Source of the DNA: Robertkochia solimangrovi
GTDB taxonomy: Bacteria > Bacteroidota > Bacteroidia > Flavobacteriales > Flavobacteriaceae
Assembly: GCF_007279655.1 (NCBI RefSeq)
Contig: NZ_QKWN01000007.1
Span: 245,525 to 309,524, forward strand
Direction: 5' to 3'
DNA: 64,000 nt
Below are positions 35,195 through 45,191 of the stretch, piece by piece. Under the pieces are notes generated by a model. It was not told the DNA's origin. It searched no databases and saw only the letters and a program-made list of their open reading frames with translations. The position numbers were made by a program, and so were the translations under genes. How positions within the stretch are numbered: position 1 is the stretch's first letter; each line of letters begins with the position of its first letter.

Positions 35195-38100
35195 ATGCTC
35201 AGATTCGTAAACATATTCGGATTCTTTGTATTCATGTTGGTTCTTTCCGCATGTCAGAGAGAAGAACTGCGATTTAAAGAGCTTGACCCTGAAATTACCG
35301 GAATAGATTTCGTCAATGAAATTAAAGACACACCAGAACTGAATATTCTCAATTATCTGTATTTCTACAATGGCGGCGGAGTTGCCGCTGCCGACTTTAA
35401 CAATGACGGACTTACGGACCTTTATTTCACTTCCAATATGGGAGATGACAAACTTTACCTCAACGAAGGAGATTTGAAGTTCCGGGATATAACTCAAGCC
35501 AGCAGGATCAACAGCTCTGGCAAATGGAAAACGGGTGTAACCATTGCAGATGTCAATAATGATAACAAAATGGACCTCTACGTGTGCAGGCTTGGCGATT
35601 ACAGAGATATTTCAGGCACCAATTCACTATTTATCAATGAAGGTAACGACCCTGATGGCATTCCTCAGTTCAGGGAAGCTGCAAAAGAATATGGCCTGGA
35701 TTTCAAAGGCTTTTCAACGCAGGCAGCCTTCTTTGACTATGATAATGACGGAGATCTGGATATGTACCTGATGAACCATTCGGTACATCCGAACCGAACT
35801 TACGGAAATGGAAGATCCAGAAATGGTTATGATGCCCTCTCTGGGGACATACTCATGAGAAATGATAACGGACATTTCACTGATGTCAGCCAAGAAGCCG
35901 GTATCCATCAGGGCAAGATCGGATATGGTCTTGGCCTTACCGTTACCGATATTAATAATGACGGATATGCAGACATTTATGTCGGGAACGATTTCTTTGA
36001 AAATGATTATCTGTATATAAATCAGGGCAACGGCACTTTTAAGGAAGTAAATGACAATCCGGAAACCCTGGGACATACCTCTCATTACTCTATGGGTAAT
36101 GATATCGCTGACTTGAACAATGACCTTCTTCCCGATATCATTTCTGTAGATATGCAACCCGAAGATCTCAAGACTTATAAAACCGCTGGAGTTGAATACA
36201 ATTACCAGATCTATCAGCAATACCTGAAGAATGGTTACAACCCTCAGTATATGCAGAACACCCTCCATTTTAACCGGGGAACCTCAGCATTCAGTGAAAC
36301 TGCTTATCTCAGCGGAATTCCGGCTACGGAATGGTCCTGGTCACCTCTCATCGCAGATTTCGATAACGACGGAAACAAGGACATCTATATCACCAATGGG
36401 ATTTTGGGAGCCACCAATGACATGGACTTCGTAAACTTCATCGCTCATGACAAAATCCAGTCAAAAGTAGACAGCGGACTCAGCAAAGATGACCTCAGTT
36501 TTATTCATGAACTTCCCGCGATCAAGGTATCCAACTATTTTTTTCGAAATAAAGGAGATCGGGAATTTGAGAACACCAGTGAAGCCTGGATCAATCCGCA
36601 TGAATCATTCAGCAATGGAGCCGTTTATGCCGATTTGGACAACGATGGTGATCTGGATCTGGTGGTCAACAACGTCAACGATCCGGCTTTTATCCTAGAG
36701 AACCGAACAAATTCCTATAATCCGGAAGCGAACTTTCTTCAAGTACAATTCAGCGGGCCCGAAAAGAACCCTTTTGGAATCGGCACCAACGTAACGGTTT
36801 ACACCAAAGACCGCACTCAGAATCTTCAAAATTATAGTACTCGCGGGTATCTTTCCGCTACCTTACCCGAGCTTCATTTCGGGATCGGAATTGAAAATAC
36901 CATCGACTCACTTCGCGTAGTCTGGCCAGGAGGTAAACAACAGGTATTAAAAAACATTAAAACCGGACAAAAGCTCACTCTGGAATACCAGAAAGCAGAC
37001 AACCACCTAACTTCAGAAACGGATCTGGTTACAGTGATCAGAAATTGTGATTCCCTGTTCTCCTACAAACATAAGGACCAGGCATCGATCGAATTCAACC
37101 GAGATCCGCTTATTCCTTTTGCAAGCACTAATCTTGGACCCGCAACTGCAGTTGCAGATATCGATGGAAACGGACTTGAAGATATCTTTATAGGAGGTGG
37201 CAAATCACAATCAGGGGCCCTATTTTTACAGCAACATAACGGTTCCTTTACCAAACGAACAATTCCCTTTGAAACGGATGCTCTTGCCGAAGATACCGAT
37301 GCCATATTTGCTGATTTCAACGGGGACAGCACTCCTGATCTTCTCGTCGTAAGCGGTGGGAATGAATTCAGATCGGGTAAAGCCCTACAACCCCGTCTAT
37401 ATTTGAATTACCAGGGTACATTGAAAAAAGACAGCCTCGTCTTCTCAAACATAGAACTCAATGCTTCCTCTGTAAGTGTTACCGATCTGGATCTCGATGG
37501 AGATGCAGATGTTCTCATCACATCAAACCTGATTCCCTGGGAATTTGGAAAATCACCCCATCAGTTTTTGTTCCTTAACAACGGTGATGCCGGTTTCACC
37601 GAAGTCACAGAAACCTTAGCCCCTGAACTCGCAACGATTGGTAACGTTACCGATGCTGTTTGGAAAGACATTAACCATGACGATCGCCCTGACCTCATTC
37701 TTTGTGGCCACTGGATGCCAGTGACGATCTTCATAAATACACCGGACGGGCTTAAACAGGATAAAACGAAGGCCGGTCAGTTTCCAAAGGGGTGGTGGAA
37801 TAGTATTATTGTCGAAGATTTCGACGCTGACGGCGACATGGATTTCGTTGCCGGGAACTGGGGACTTAATAGCCGTTTGAGGCCTACTGCAGCACAACCG
37901 GTGACGCTATACAGTAATGATTATGATGACAACGGGAGTATTGAACCGGTGATCACCTATTACTACAAAGGGGTAGAAACCACTTTTTCATCCAAGGAGG
38001 AACTCACCAAGCAAATGCCTTTTCTGAACAAACGCTTTCTTTCTTATAAAGATTTTGCCAATACAGCATTCAAAGACCTGCTACCGGAAGAAAAACTAAA

Positions 38101-38521
38101 GAATGCTCATATCAAAAAAGCAGAAGAATTCGCCACCAGCTACTTTGAAAATCTGGGCAACGGTGAATACAAAAGAACAACCCTTCCTTTTGAAGCGCAG
38201 ATCTCACCGGTATTGGACATACTCTGTGACGATTTTAATAATGATGGATTAAAAGATCTGTTACTCACTGGAAACCTATATGAGATCAGCACTCAACTCA
38301 GCCGACTGGATGCATCCAGAGGATGCCTATTGCTTAACAACGGCAAAGGCGGTTTCACAAGCGACCAAAATCCGCATTTCACAGTGAAAGGCCCGGCTCG
38401 AAGATCTGCGATTCTAAATCACAGAACCGGAAAGATCTACATAATAACAATCAATAACGAACAACCCGTTTTTTTAGAAAAAACAGAAAATACAGCGACC
38501 AATGTACAGACCAACTCTTAA
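35195..38521 (+). CDS. Giant FG-GAP/VCBS lipoprotein with central ASPIC/UnbV segment (paralogue 1)
   Basis: This 1108-residue lipoprotein (VLSAC, then QREELRF) is probably surface exposed. Early on it has YFYNGGGVAAADFNNDGLTD. Seven calcium-loop motifs of D-x-N/D-x-D-G-x-x-D type (from DFNNDGLTD to DLDNDGDLD) cover roughly residues 60-490. An ASPIC/UnbV-type segment follows (RGYLSATLPELHFGIG and DSLRVVWPGGKQQV, about 545-600). Seven more loops (DIDGNGLED to DFNNDGLKD) cover the rest. I read this as two seven-bladed propellers around one ASPIC domain. FG-GAP proteins bind ligands or glycans through metal-stabilised blades; no catalytic site is evident. It overlaps the next gene by 20 bp. Confidence 0.88.
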   Translation: MLRFVNIFGFFVFMLVLSACQREELRFKELDPEITGIDFVNEIKDTPELNILNYLYFYNGGGVAAADFNNDGLTDLYFTSNMGDDKLYLNEGDLKFRDITQASRINSSGKWKTGVTIADVNNDNKMDLYVCRLGDYRDISGTNSLFINEGNDPDGIPQFREAAKEYGLDFKGFSTQAAFFDYDNDGDLDMYLMNHSVHPNRTYGNGRSRNGYDALSGDILMRNDNGHFTDVSQEAGIHQGKIGYGLGLTVTDINNDGYADIYVGNDFFENDYLYINQGNGTFKEVNDNPETLGHTSHYSMGNDIADLNNDLLPDIISVDMQPEDLKTYKTAGVEYNYQIYQQYLKNGYNPQYMQNTLHFNRGTSAFSETAYLSGIPATEWSWSPLIADFDNDGNKDIYITNGILGATNDMDFVNFIAHDKIQSKVDSGLSKDDLSFIHELPAIKVSNYFFRNKGDREFENTSEAWINPHESFSNGAVYADLDNDGDLDLVVNNVNDPAFILENRTNSYNPEANFLQVQFSGPEKNPFGIGTNVTVYTKDRTQNLQNYSTRGYLSATLPELHFGIGIENTIDSLRVVWPGGKQQVLKNIKTGQKLTLEYQKADNHLTSETDLVTVIRNCDSLFSYKHKDQASIEFNRDPLIPFASTNLGPATAVADIDGNGLEDIFIGGGKSQSGALFLQQHNGSFTKRTIPFETDALAEDTDAIFADFNGDSTPDLLVVSGGNEFRSGKALQPRLYLNYQGTLKKDSLVFSNIELNASSVSVTDLDLDGDADVLITSNLIPWEFGKSPHQFLFLNNGDAGFTEVTETLAPELATIGNVTDAVWKDINHDDRPDLILCGHWMPVTIFINTPDGLKQDKTKAGQFPKGWWNSIIVEDFDADGDMDFVAGNWGLNSRLRPTAAQPVTLYSNDYDDNGSIEPVITYYYKGVETTFSSKEELTKQMPFLNKRFLSYKDFANTAFKDLLPEEKLKNAHIKKAEEFATSYFENLGNGEYKRTTLPFEAQISPVLDILCDDFNNDGLKDLLLTGNLYEISTQLSRLDASRGCLLLNNGKGGFTSDQNPHFTVKGPARRSAILNHRTGKIYIITINNEQPVFLEKTENTATNVQTNS

Positions 38522-41500
38522 GATAGGTATGATCCTGATGACATCCATAGCGATGTTCACAGGATGTAAAAAGGAGAAAGAACTCGCGATGAACATGTAT
38601 GACATGAACAGGGAAACGCTATTCACGCTGATGGATCCTGATTCGACCGGGTTTGACTTTCAGAACAAAGTCGAGAATCAGAAGAATTTCAATATATTCA
38701 AATACCGTAATTTCTATAATGGAGGTGGTGTTGCCATTGGAGATATCAACAATGATGGATTGCCTGACATCTATATGACTGCCAACATGGGGCAAAATAA
38801 ATTATTCCTCAACAAAGGGAATATGAAGTTTGAAGATATCACGATACAAGCCGGAGTTGCTGGTCACAAACCCTGGTCTACAGGTGTGAACATGATCGAC
38901 ATTAATCAGGATGGGCTCCTGGATATTTACGTAAGTAATGCCGGGAACATGGAAGGAAATAACCATGATAATGATCTTTATATAAACAATGGCGACCTTA
39001 CTTTTACCGAAATGGCCGAAAAATATAATCTGGCTAAATCAGGATTCAGTACGCATGCAACCTTTTTTGACTATGATAAAGACGGAGACCTGGATGCATA
39101 CATCCTCAATAACAGTAATATTCCGGTCAGTAGTCTCGGATATGCCGAACAACGTGAGGTAAGAGCCCAGGATTGGGAAGGAGTTCCCGAAATCTTCCGC
39201 GGTGTCGGAGACATGCTGTTAAGAAACGACAACGGAACCTTTACCGATGTCAGTGAGGAAGCCGGAATCTATGGAAGTCTCATAGGTTTCGGGCTTGGTG
39301 TTATGGTTACCGACATCAATAAGGATAATTATCCTGACATCTATGTTTCCAATGACTTTTATGAACGAGATTATCTCTACATAAATAATCAGGACGGAAC
39401 CTTCACCGAAGATATCAAGAACTGGACCTCGCATCTGTGTTTGTCTGCAATGGGCGTAGACATCGCTGACATCAATAATGATGGTAATAATGACATCTTT
39501 ATAACCGACATGCTTCCGGAAGAAGATCAGCGAACCAAATCGGTAATGACCTTTGAAGGCTACAATGTCTTTAAATTAAAACAGAAAAAAGACTTCTATC
39601 AGCAATATATTCAAAACACTCTGCAACTGAACAATGGTAATCAAAGCTTTTCGGAAGTAGCGTATTTCAGTGGAATCGCAAAGACCGATTGGAGTTGGGC
39701 CGGATTGATGTTCGATATGGACAACGACGGCTTCAGGGATATCTTCGTTACCAATGGGATCAATCATGATCTTACGGACCTTGACTTTGTTGATTTCTTT
39801 GCAAATGACATTATTCAGAATATGGCACTGACCGGCCGAAAGGAATCCATCGACTCCATCATCGCAAAAATGCCGATCACCCCCATTCCAAATTATGCAT
39901 TCCGTAATAATCATGACCTAACCTTTGATAACGTCGCAGAAAATTGGGGTCTGGAACAACCCAGTCTTTCGAACGGATGTGCGTACGGAGATCTGGATAA
40001 CGATGGTGATCTCGATCTTGTTGTTAACAATGTAAACATGCCTTCTTTCCTTTACCGAAATAACTCAGATCGAATAAACGGTAATCATTTTATCAAATTA
40101 CAACTCGAAGGAGTGGCGCCTAATCTCAATGCGATCGGAAGCACTGTAAATGTATATTTTGAGGATCAGGTGATCACGCAGGAAGTGATCCCGGCAAGAG
40201 GTTTCCAGTCTTCCATGGAATACAATCTGACCATCGGAATCGGAAAGACCGAAATGATCGATTCAATTCGTGTGATCTGGCCGGATGATCGCACTGATCT
40301 GCTCACCGGAATTAAAGCTAATTCCAGCATAAAGCTTACCCAAGGCAACTCTCAGATCAAATACAACCTGCCGAATCCAAAAACTAATAAGACCCTTCTT
40401 AAGGAGATCCCTACTACAGAATTGCTCGCTCACAAGGAGAATATGTACAATGACTTTGACCATGAAGGGCTACTCTATAAAATGCTTTCCCAGGAAGGAC
40501 CTGCAATGGCTACCGGTGACTTTGACAATGACGGTAATGACGATCTTTATATAGGTGGGGCAGCAGGAAGTCCAGGAGCTGTCTATATGCATTATGGCAA
40601 CGGAAAATTAAAACAATTACCTCAGGAAGTCCTTAAGAAGGATGCATTCTTTGAAGACACCGCCGCTGCTATATTCGATGCTGATGGCGATGGAGATCTC
40701 GATCTCATGGTTGGTTCGGGCGGAAATGAAACCACTGATGCCAGAAGTTACCTTCCCCGACTCTACCTTAACGACGGTAAAGGAAATCTAAGTGCTGCAC
40801 CAGAAAGACTACCCTCGCTATTCCATAATATATCCGTCATAGCTCCGTGTGATTTTGACAAGGATGGCGACCTTGATGTAATGATAGGTTCCAGAAGTGT
40901 TGTGGGAACCTACGGCATGAATCCGGAACATCTGTTCCTCGTCAATACCGGAAACGGAAAATTCGAAAACAAGACCAGTGAGGTTGCCTTTGACCTGAAC
41001 AAAGCCGGAATGATCACTAACGCCACCTGGGCGGATATCGACGGTAATGGCACAGAAGACCTGATAACTGTTTCAGACTGGGGAGCACCCATGGTTTTTA
41101 CCAATACAGGCCAACAACTGGAATCAACAAAGGGAGATCTGGATAAGATACCGGGGTGGTGGAATGCAGTTAAAACTGCCGATGTTAATAATGATGGTAA
41201 AACCGACCTTATTCTCGGTAATATGGGGCTTAATATCCCCTATCGACCCACTATGGAATCTCCTATGAAGATCTGGGTCAATGATTTTGATAACAACGGA
41301 AGTATAGAACAGGTTGTCACCCGAACTATCAATGGGAAAGATTATCCCGTACATATGCAAAAAGAACTGACGGCACAGCTCGTATCCCTTAAAAAACAAA
41401 ATCTGAAGGCTTCTGAATATTCTAACCGATCTATGGAAGAACTATTTTCTGAGGATGTTCTGGGTAAGGCTTTGGTGAAAAAAGTCACACAATCGGCATC

Positions 41501-41885
41501 AATTGTGGCTCTAAATCAGGGCAACGGGAACTACGAATTCATCGAATTACCTTCAAGGGTTCAACTCTCCTGTGTTTGTGATATCAATTGTCAGGACCTC
41601 AATAACGATGGTGCCTTAGACCTCATCATGGCAGGAAATAATTATGAGTTCAAACCTCAAATGAGTCGTCTTGATGCAAATTATGGTAGTGTCCTGATCA
41701 ATAATGGAAAAGGTGATTTCACCTGGCAGGACTATAACAAAAGTGGATTCTTTGTGAAAGATGAAGTAAAATACCTGAGAACGCTCAACGATCAGTATGG
41801 AAATTCATTTTTGGTAGTTGCGATCAACAACAATGAACCTAAAATTTTCATGATCGATAAAGAGACAAAACCTGACAACCTGTAA
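38502..41885 (+). CDS. Giant FG-GAP/VCBS lipoprotein with central ASPIC/UnbV segment (paralogue 2)
   Basis: This 1127-residue lipoprotein (MFTGC, Cys22, then KKEKELA) repeats the plan of its neighbours: RNFYNGGGVAIGDINNDGLPD near residue 70, seven calcium loops up to DLDNDGDLD, an ASPIC/UnbV segment (RGFQSSMEYNLTIGIG, DSIRVIWPDDRTDL), then seven more loops from DFDNDGNDD to DLNNDGALD. Blade sequences differ widely from paralogue 1 while motif order is kept, so the duplication is old. The start ATG lies inside the end of the previous gene (20-bp overlap), so translation is probably coupled. Older annotation of UnbV-type proteins as RNA-binding has no support here, since the protein is exported. 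Confidence 0.88.
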   Translation: MYRPTLKIGMILMTSIAMFTGCKKEKELAMNMYDMNRETLFTLMDPDSTGFDFQNKVENQKNFNIFKYRNFYNGGGVAIGDINNDGLPDIYMTANMGQNKLFLNKGNMKFEDITIQAGVAGHKPWSTGVNMIDINQDGLLDIYVSNAGNMEGNNHDNDLYINNGDLTFTEMAEKYNLAKSGFSTHATFFDYDKDGDLDAYILNNSNIPVSSLGYAEQREVRAQDWEGVPEIFRGVGDMLLRNDNGTFTDVSEEAGIYGSLIGFGLGVMVTDINKDNYPDIYVSNDFYERDYLYINNQDGTFTEDIKNWTSHLCLSAMGVDIADINNDGNNDIFITDMLPEEDQRTKSVMTFEGYNVFKLKQKKDFYQQYIQNTLQLNNGNQSFSEVAYFSGIAKTDWSWAGLMFDMDNDGFRDIFVTNGINHDLTDLDFVDFFANDIIQNMALTGRKESIDSIIAKMPITPIPNYAFRNNHDLTFDNVAENWGLEQPSLSNGCAYGDLDNDGDLDLVVNNVNMPSFLYRNNSDRINGNHFIKLQLEGVAPNLNAIGSTVNVYFEDQVITQEVIPARGFQSSMEYNLTIGIGKTEMIDSIRVIWPDDRTDLLTGIKANSSIKLTQGNSQIKYNLPNPKTNKTLLKEIPTTELLAHKENMYNDFDHEGLLYKMLSQEGPAMATGDFDNDGNDDLYIGGAAGSPGAVYMHYGNGKLKQLPQEVLKKDAFFEDTAAAIFDADGDGDLDLMVGSGGNETTDARSYLPRLYLNDGKGNLSAAPERLPSLFHNISVIAPCDFDKDGDLDVMIGSRSVVGTYGMNPEHLFLVNTGNGKFENKTSEVAFDLNKAGMITNATWADIDGNGTEDLITVSDWGAPMVFTNTGQQLESTKGDLDKIPGWWNAVKTADVNNDGKTDLILGNMGLNIPYRPTMESPMKIWVNDFDNNGSIEQVVTRTINGKDYPVHMQKELTAQLVSLKKQNLKASEYSNRSMEELFSEDVLGKALVKKVTQSASIVALNQGNGNYEFIELPSRVQLSCVCDINCQDLNNDGALDLIMAGNNYEFKPQMSRLDANYGSVLINNGKGDFTWQDYNKSGFFVKDEVKYLRTLNDQYGNSFLVVAINNNEPKIFMIDKETKPDNL

Positions 41886-41927
41886 CACCTGGTATTTAAT
41901 AAATAGTAAACCGGTAAGGACTACCCG

Positions 41928-44900
41928 ATGAAGTATAAACCATTCATAACGGCACTAATTCTGTTACTTTTCACTTCTTGTGAGGAGGAGGACAGACTGT
42001 TCAGTACTCCGGATCCCAAAGCTTGCGGAATCGACTTTGAGAACATCCTGACGGAAACGGATGAACTGAATATTCTGGACTACCTTTATTTTTACAATGG
42101 GGGTGGTGTTGCTGTGGGAGACATAAACAACGACGGACTTCCGGATATCTACCTTACCGGAAACCAGGTAAAGAATAAGTTATATCTCAATAAGGGAAAC
42201 CTTCAATTCGAAGATATTACAGAGCAAGCGGGAGTTCAGGGGAATAGTTCCTGGAATACCGCCGCAGTTATGGGAGATCTTAACAACGATGGTTTTCTCG
42301 ACATATATACCTGTGCGGTTGTAGGTATTAATGATTTTACCGGTCACAATGAACTTTTCATCAACAATGGTGACCTTACTTTCACAGAAGCTTCCAAGGA
42401 ATACGGACTCGATCATGATTCTTTTTCATCCTCTGCTGCCTTCTTAGACTATGATGGTGACAATGACCTGGATATCTACTTACTTAATCATGCGGTTCAC
42501 ACGCAGGAATCCTATGGCAGTTCCGATCTTAGAACTAAAAGAAATTATGCCACAGGAGATAAATTGCTGCGTAATGATGGTGGACATTTCACGGATGTAA
42601 GTGAAGAGGCAGGTATCTTCGGAGGCGTGAACGGTTTCGGACTTGGAGTCTCCATAGCCGATTTCAATCAGGATGGTTACCCTGACATCTACGTCGGCAA
42701 CGATTTCCATGAAGATGATTATTATTATCTGAATCAGGGAGATGGCACCTTCAAAGAATGTCTGAAGGATGCCTTTGCACATATCAGCAGATTCTCAATG
42801 GGCAATGACGCAGCAGATCTGAATCATGATGGCTATCCCGACATCATTTCTCTGGATATGCTACCTGAGGAAGAAACGGTACTAAAATCGTCTGAAGGCG
42901 ATGAAAACACCCAGATGCTGGAAATGCGTATCAACAAGCTGGGATATGCTCCTCAATTCACCCGAAACATGTTACAAGTGAATCAAAAGGGAGAAAACTT
43001 TACGGAAACTGCACTCCTCAGTGGAGTTGCGGCTACCGATTGGAGTTGGAGTGCGCTATTTGCAGATTACAATCAGGATGGAGAACAAGACCTGTTCATC
43101 TCAAACGGAATTCCAAAACGACCGAATGACCTGGATTATATAAAATTTATATCCAACGAACAGATCAGAAACAAACTGAACGATACACGACTGATCGATC
43201 AAAAAGCCCTTAAAATGATGCCAAGTGGTAATCATTATAATTATGTTTTTGAAGGGAGTTCCACAATGGAGTTCAAGGACCGTTCCGGAGAATGGATCAG
43301 AAAAGACACCATCATCTCAGGAGCAACGGCAATTGCCGACTTCGATAATGACGGCGACCTCGACCTGATCACCAACAACCTCAATCGTACACCCACGCTG
43401 TACATCAACAACGCTTCAAAAACATCATCCTATCTAAAGATCAGTGTGCGCAGGGAGAACGGAAATACCCATGGTACCGGAACTGCAGCGATCGCCTGGT
43501 CTAAAGGTATTATGCAATACAGAGCACTGTATCCTACCCGTGGATTTCAGGCATCATCAGAACCCATTTTGCATTTCGGATTTGGACAGGAAAAGAATTT
43601 GGATTCTTTGCTAATCATCTTTCCGGACCACACTTTTAAAAAATTTAAGGAGATCCCTTTGAATCAAACCCTAACGGTACATTGGGACGATGTATCGGAA
43701 AAGTATAATTACGCCCAATATCCCGGTAATGCAAACCCGCTTTTCACACCGGCTCCCGACAATTTCGGTCTGGATTTCATACACAAGGAAGACGACTATC
43801 TCGATTTTAATCGCCAAAAACTCATTCCATACAGAATCTCAGACCGTGGACCAGCTACTGCTATCGGCGACCTGAATGGTGATGGACTCACCGACCTGTT
43901 TTTTGGAAGTTCCAAATCACATTCACCTGTTTTCTACAGACAGTCGGAAAATGGCTTTCAAAAAGATAGCTTGTCCGGCTTCAACTTTGATGATAAATGT
44001 GAGGAAGTGAGTGCATTGATCACAGATCTGAACAATGACGGAATGAACGATCTGATCACCGGAAATGGTGGTGGTGATTTCTACGGAAGGTCTTCTCAGT
44101 TGCAGGATCGGATCCTATCACAAACGAGCACTGGTTTCAATGCTTCCATACTCGGTGAAACCTATGACAATACCTCGGTAATCGCAGAAGGGAAAGATCA
44201 AAAGGGAAAGATATTTTTCACTGGCAGCCATACAATCTCCTATGACTTCGGAAACCTACCCGTTTCAAGGGTATTTCGATGGAACAATGGTATGATGACT
44301 GCGATCGACCTTCCCGATAATGGTAAATTGGGTATGGTAACGGATGCGCTTTGGGAAGACCTTGACAAGGATGGAAATGACGATCTCATTGTCGTTGGAG
44401 AGTGGATGGCTCCCCGGGTTTTATTAAATAAGGGAGATTCTTTTATAGAAACTAAATTCGCAAATAAATCCCTGTTCGGACTTTGGCAAAGTATTGCCTC
44501 CTTCGACATGGATAATGACGGCGATAAAGATCTGGTACTTGGAAATTGGGGTAGTAACTCAAAGTTTACGGCAAGTAGCGATTATCCGATGCATATGTAT
44601 TATGCGGATTTCGATGATAACGGAAGAACGGAAACTATCGTAACGACCATGAAGAATGGTGAGGAATATCCACTGGAAAGCATGGATGAGCTCGCGGGTC
44701 AAATGGTAGGACTCATGAGAAAAAAGTTCCATAACTACCGGGATTTTGCTGGAAGTGACATCAGAAAGATCATCGGCTCTGAACTTATGGAAAAGGCAAC
44801 TATTTTTACGGTGACCAATTTGCGTTCAGGCTGGCTTGAAAACAAAGAAGGATCTTTCGTCTTCCATCCGTTCCCCAACGACTTGCAGGTTTCTCCAATA

Positions 44901-45191
44901 ACCTGTATGCTGGAATATGATTTTGATAATGACGGAAACACAGAACTTCTAACTGCCGGAAATTATTTCGGGGTTAAACCTTTCCAAAGCCGTTTCGATG
45001 GTTTCGGTGGTGCCCTTATCCATGATCAGAACAATATCATCAAAGGTTCTGAAACCGGACTCGATCTTTTTAATAAAGCGGTACGACACCTCAATATTGT
45101 GAACATCGACAAGAAACCGTATCTGCTTGTAACCAATAATAATGCAGCCTCCCAACTTTATACAATTAACCAAACATTGAACGATTTATAA
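41928..45191 (+). CDS. Giant FG-GAP/VCBS lipoprotein with central ASPIC/UnbV segment (paralogue 3)
   Basis: This 1087-residue lipoprotein (LFTSC, then EEEDRLF, a strongly acidic tail that suits surface export) has YFYNGGGVAVGDINNDGLPD, seven calcium loops up to DFDNDGDLD, the ASPIC/UnbV segment (RGFQASSEPILHFGFG, DSLLIIFPDHTFKK), and then only six clear loops (DLNGDGLTD, DLNNDGMND, DLDKDGNDD, DMDNDGDKD, DFDDNGRTE, DFDNDGNTE). The loop expected third after the ASPIC part is replaced by a degenerate EGKDQKGKIFF stretch. Its stop codon shares one base with the start of the haloperoxidase-like gene. Confidence 0.88.
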   Translation: MKYKPFITALILLLFTSCEEEDRLFSTPDPKACGIDFENILTETDELNILDYLYFYNGGGVAVGDINNDGLPDIYLTGNQVKNKLYLNKGNLQFEDITEQAGVQGNSSWNTAAVMGDLNNDGFLDIYTCAVVGINDFTGHNELFINNGDLTFTEASKEYGLDHDSFSSSAAFLDYDGDNDLDIYLLNHAVHTQESYGSSDLRTKRNYATGDKLLRNDGGHFTDVSEEAGIFGGVNGFGLGVSIADFNQDGYPDIYVGNDFHEDDYYYLNQGDGTFKECLKDAFAHISRFSMGNDAADLNHDGYPDIISLDMLPEEETVLKSSEGDENTQMLEMRINKLGYAPQFTRNMLQVNQKGENFTETALLSGVAATDWSWSALFADYNQDGEQDLFISNGIPKRPNDLDYIKFISNEQIRNKLNDTRLIDQKALKMMPSGNHYNYVFEGSSTMEFKDRSGEWIRKDTIISGATAIADFDNDGDLDLITNNLNRTPTLYINNASKTSSYLKISVRRENGNTHGTGTAAIAWSKGIMQYRALYPTRGFQASSEPILHFGFGQEKNLDSLLIIFPDHTFKKFKEIPLNQTLTVHWDDVSEKYNYAQYPGNANPLFTPAPDNFGLDFIHKEDDYLDFNRQKLIPYRISDRGPATAIGDLNGDGLTDLFFGSSKSHSPVFYRQSENGFQKDSLSGFNFDDKCEEVSALITDLNNDGMNDLITGNGGGDFYGRSSQLQDRILSQTSTGFNASILGETYDNTSVIAEGKDQKGKIFFTGSHTISYDFGNLPVSRVFRWNNGMMTAIDLPDNGKLGMVTDALWEDLDKDGNDDLIVVGEWMAPRVLLNKGDSFIETKFANKSLFGLWQSIASFDMDNDGDKDLVLGNWGSNSKFTASSDYPMHMYYADFDDNGRTETIVTTMKNGEEYPLESMDELAGQMVGLMRKKFHNYRDFAGSDIRKIIGSELMEKATIFTVTNLRSGWLENKEGSFVFHPFPNDLQVSPITCMLEYDFDNDGNTELLTAGNYFGVKPFQSRFDGFGGALIHDQNNIIKGSETGLDLFNKAVRHLNIVNIDKKPYLLVTNNNAASQLYTINQTLNDL

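Noticed and set aside
35714..36268. Long open frame (184 codons) antisense to the first FG-GAP gene
   Set aside because: The repeated Asp/Asn/Gly codons of the loops read as Ile/Val-rich protein on the other strand; this is a composition artefact.
35195..45191. Annotation of UnbV-type proteins as RNA-binding
   Set aside because: All three have lipoprotein signals and calcium-loop propellers; nothing supports contact with RNA.
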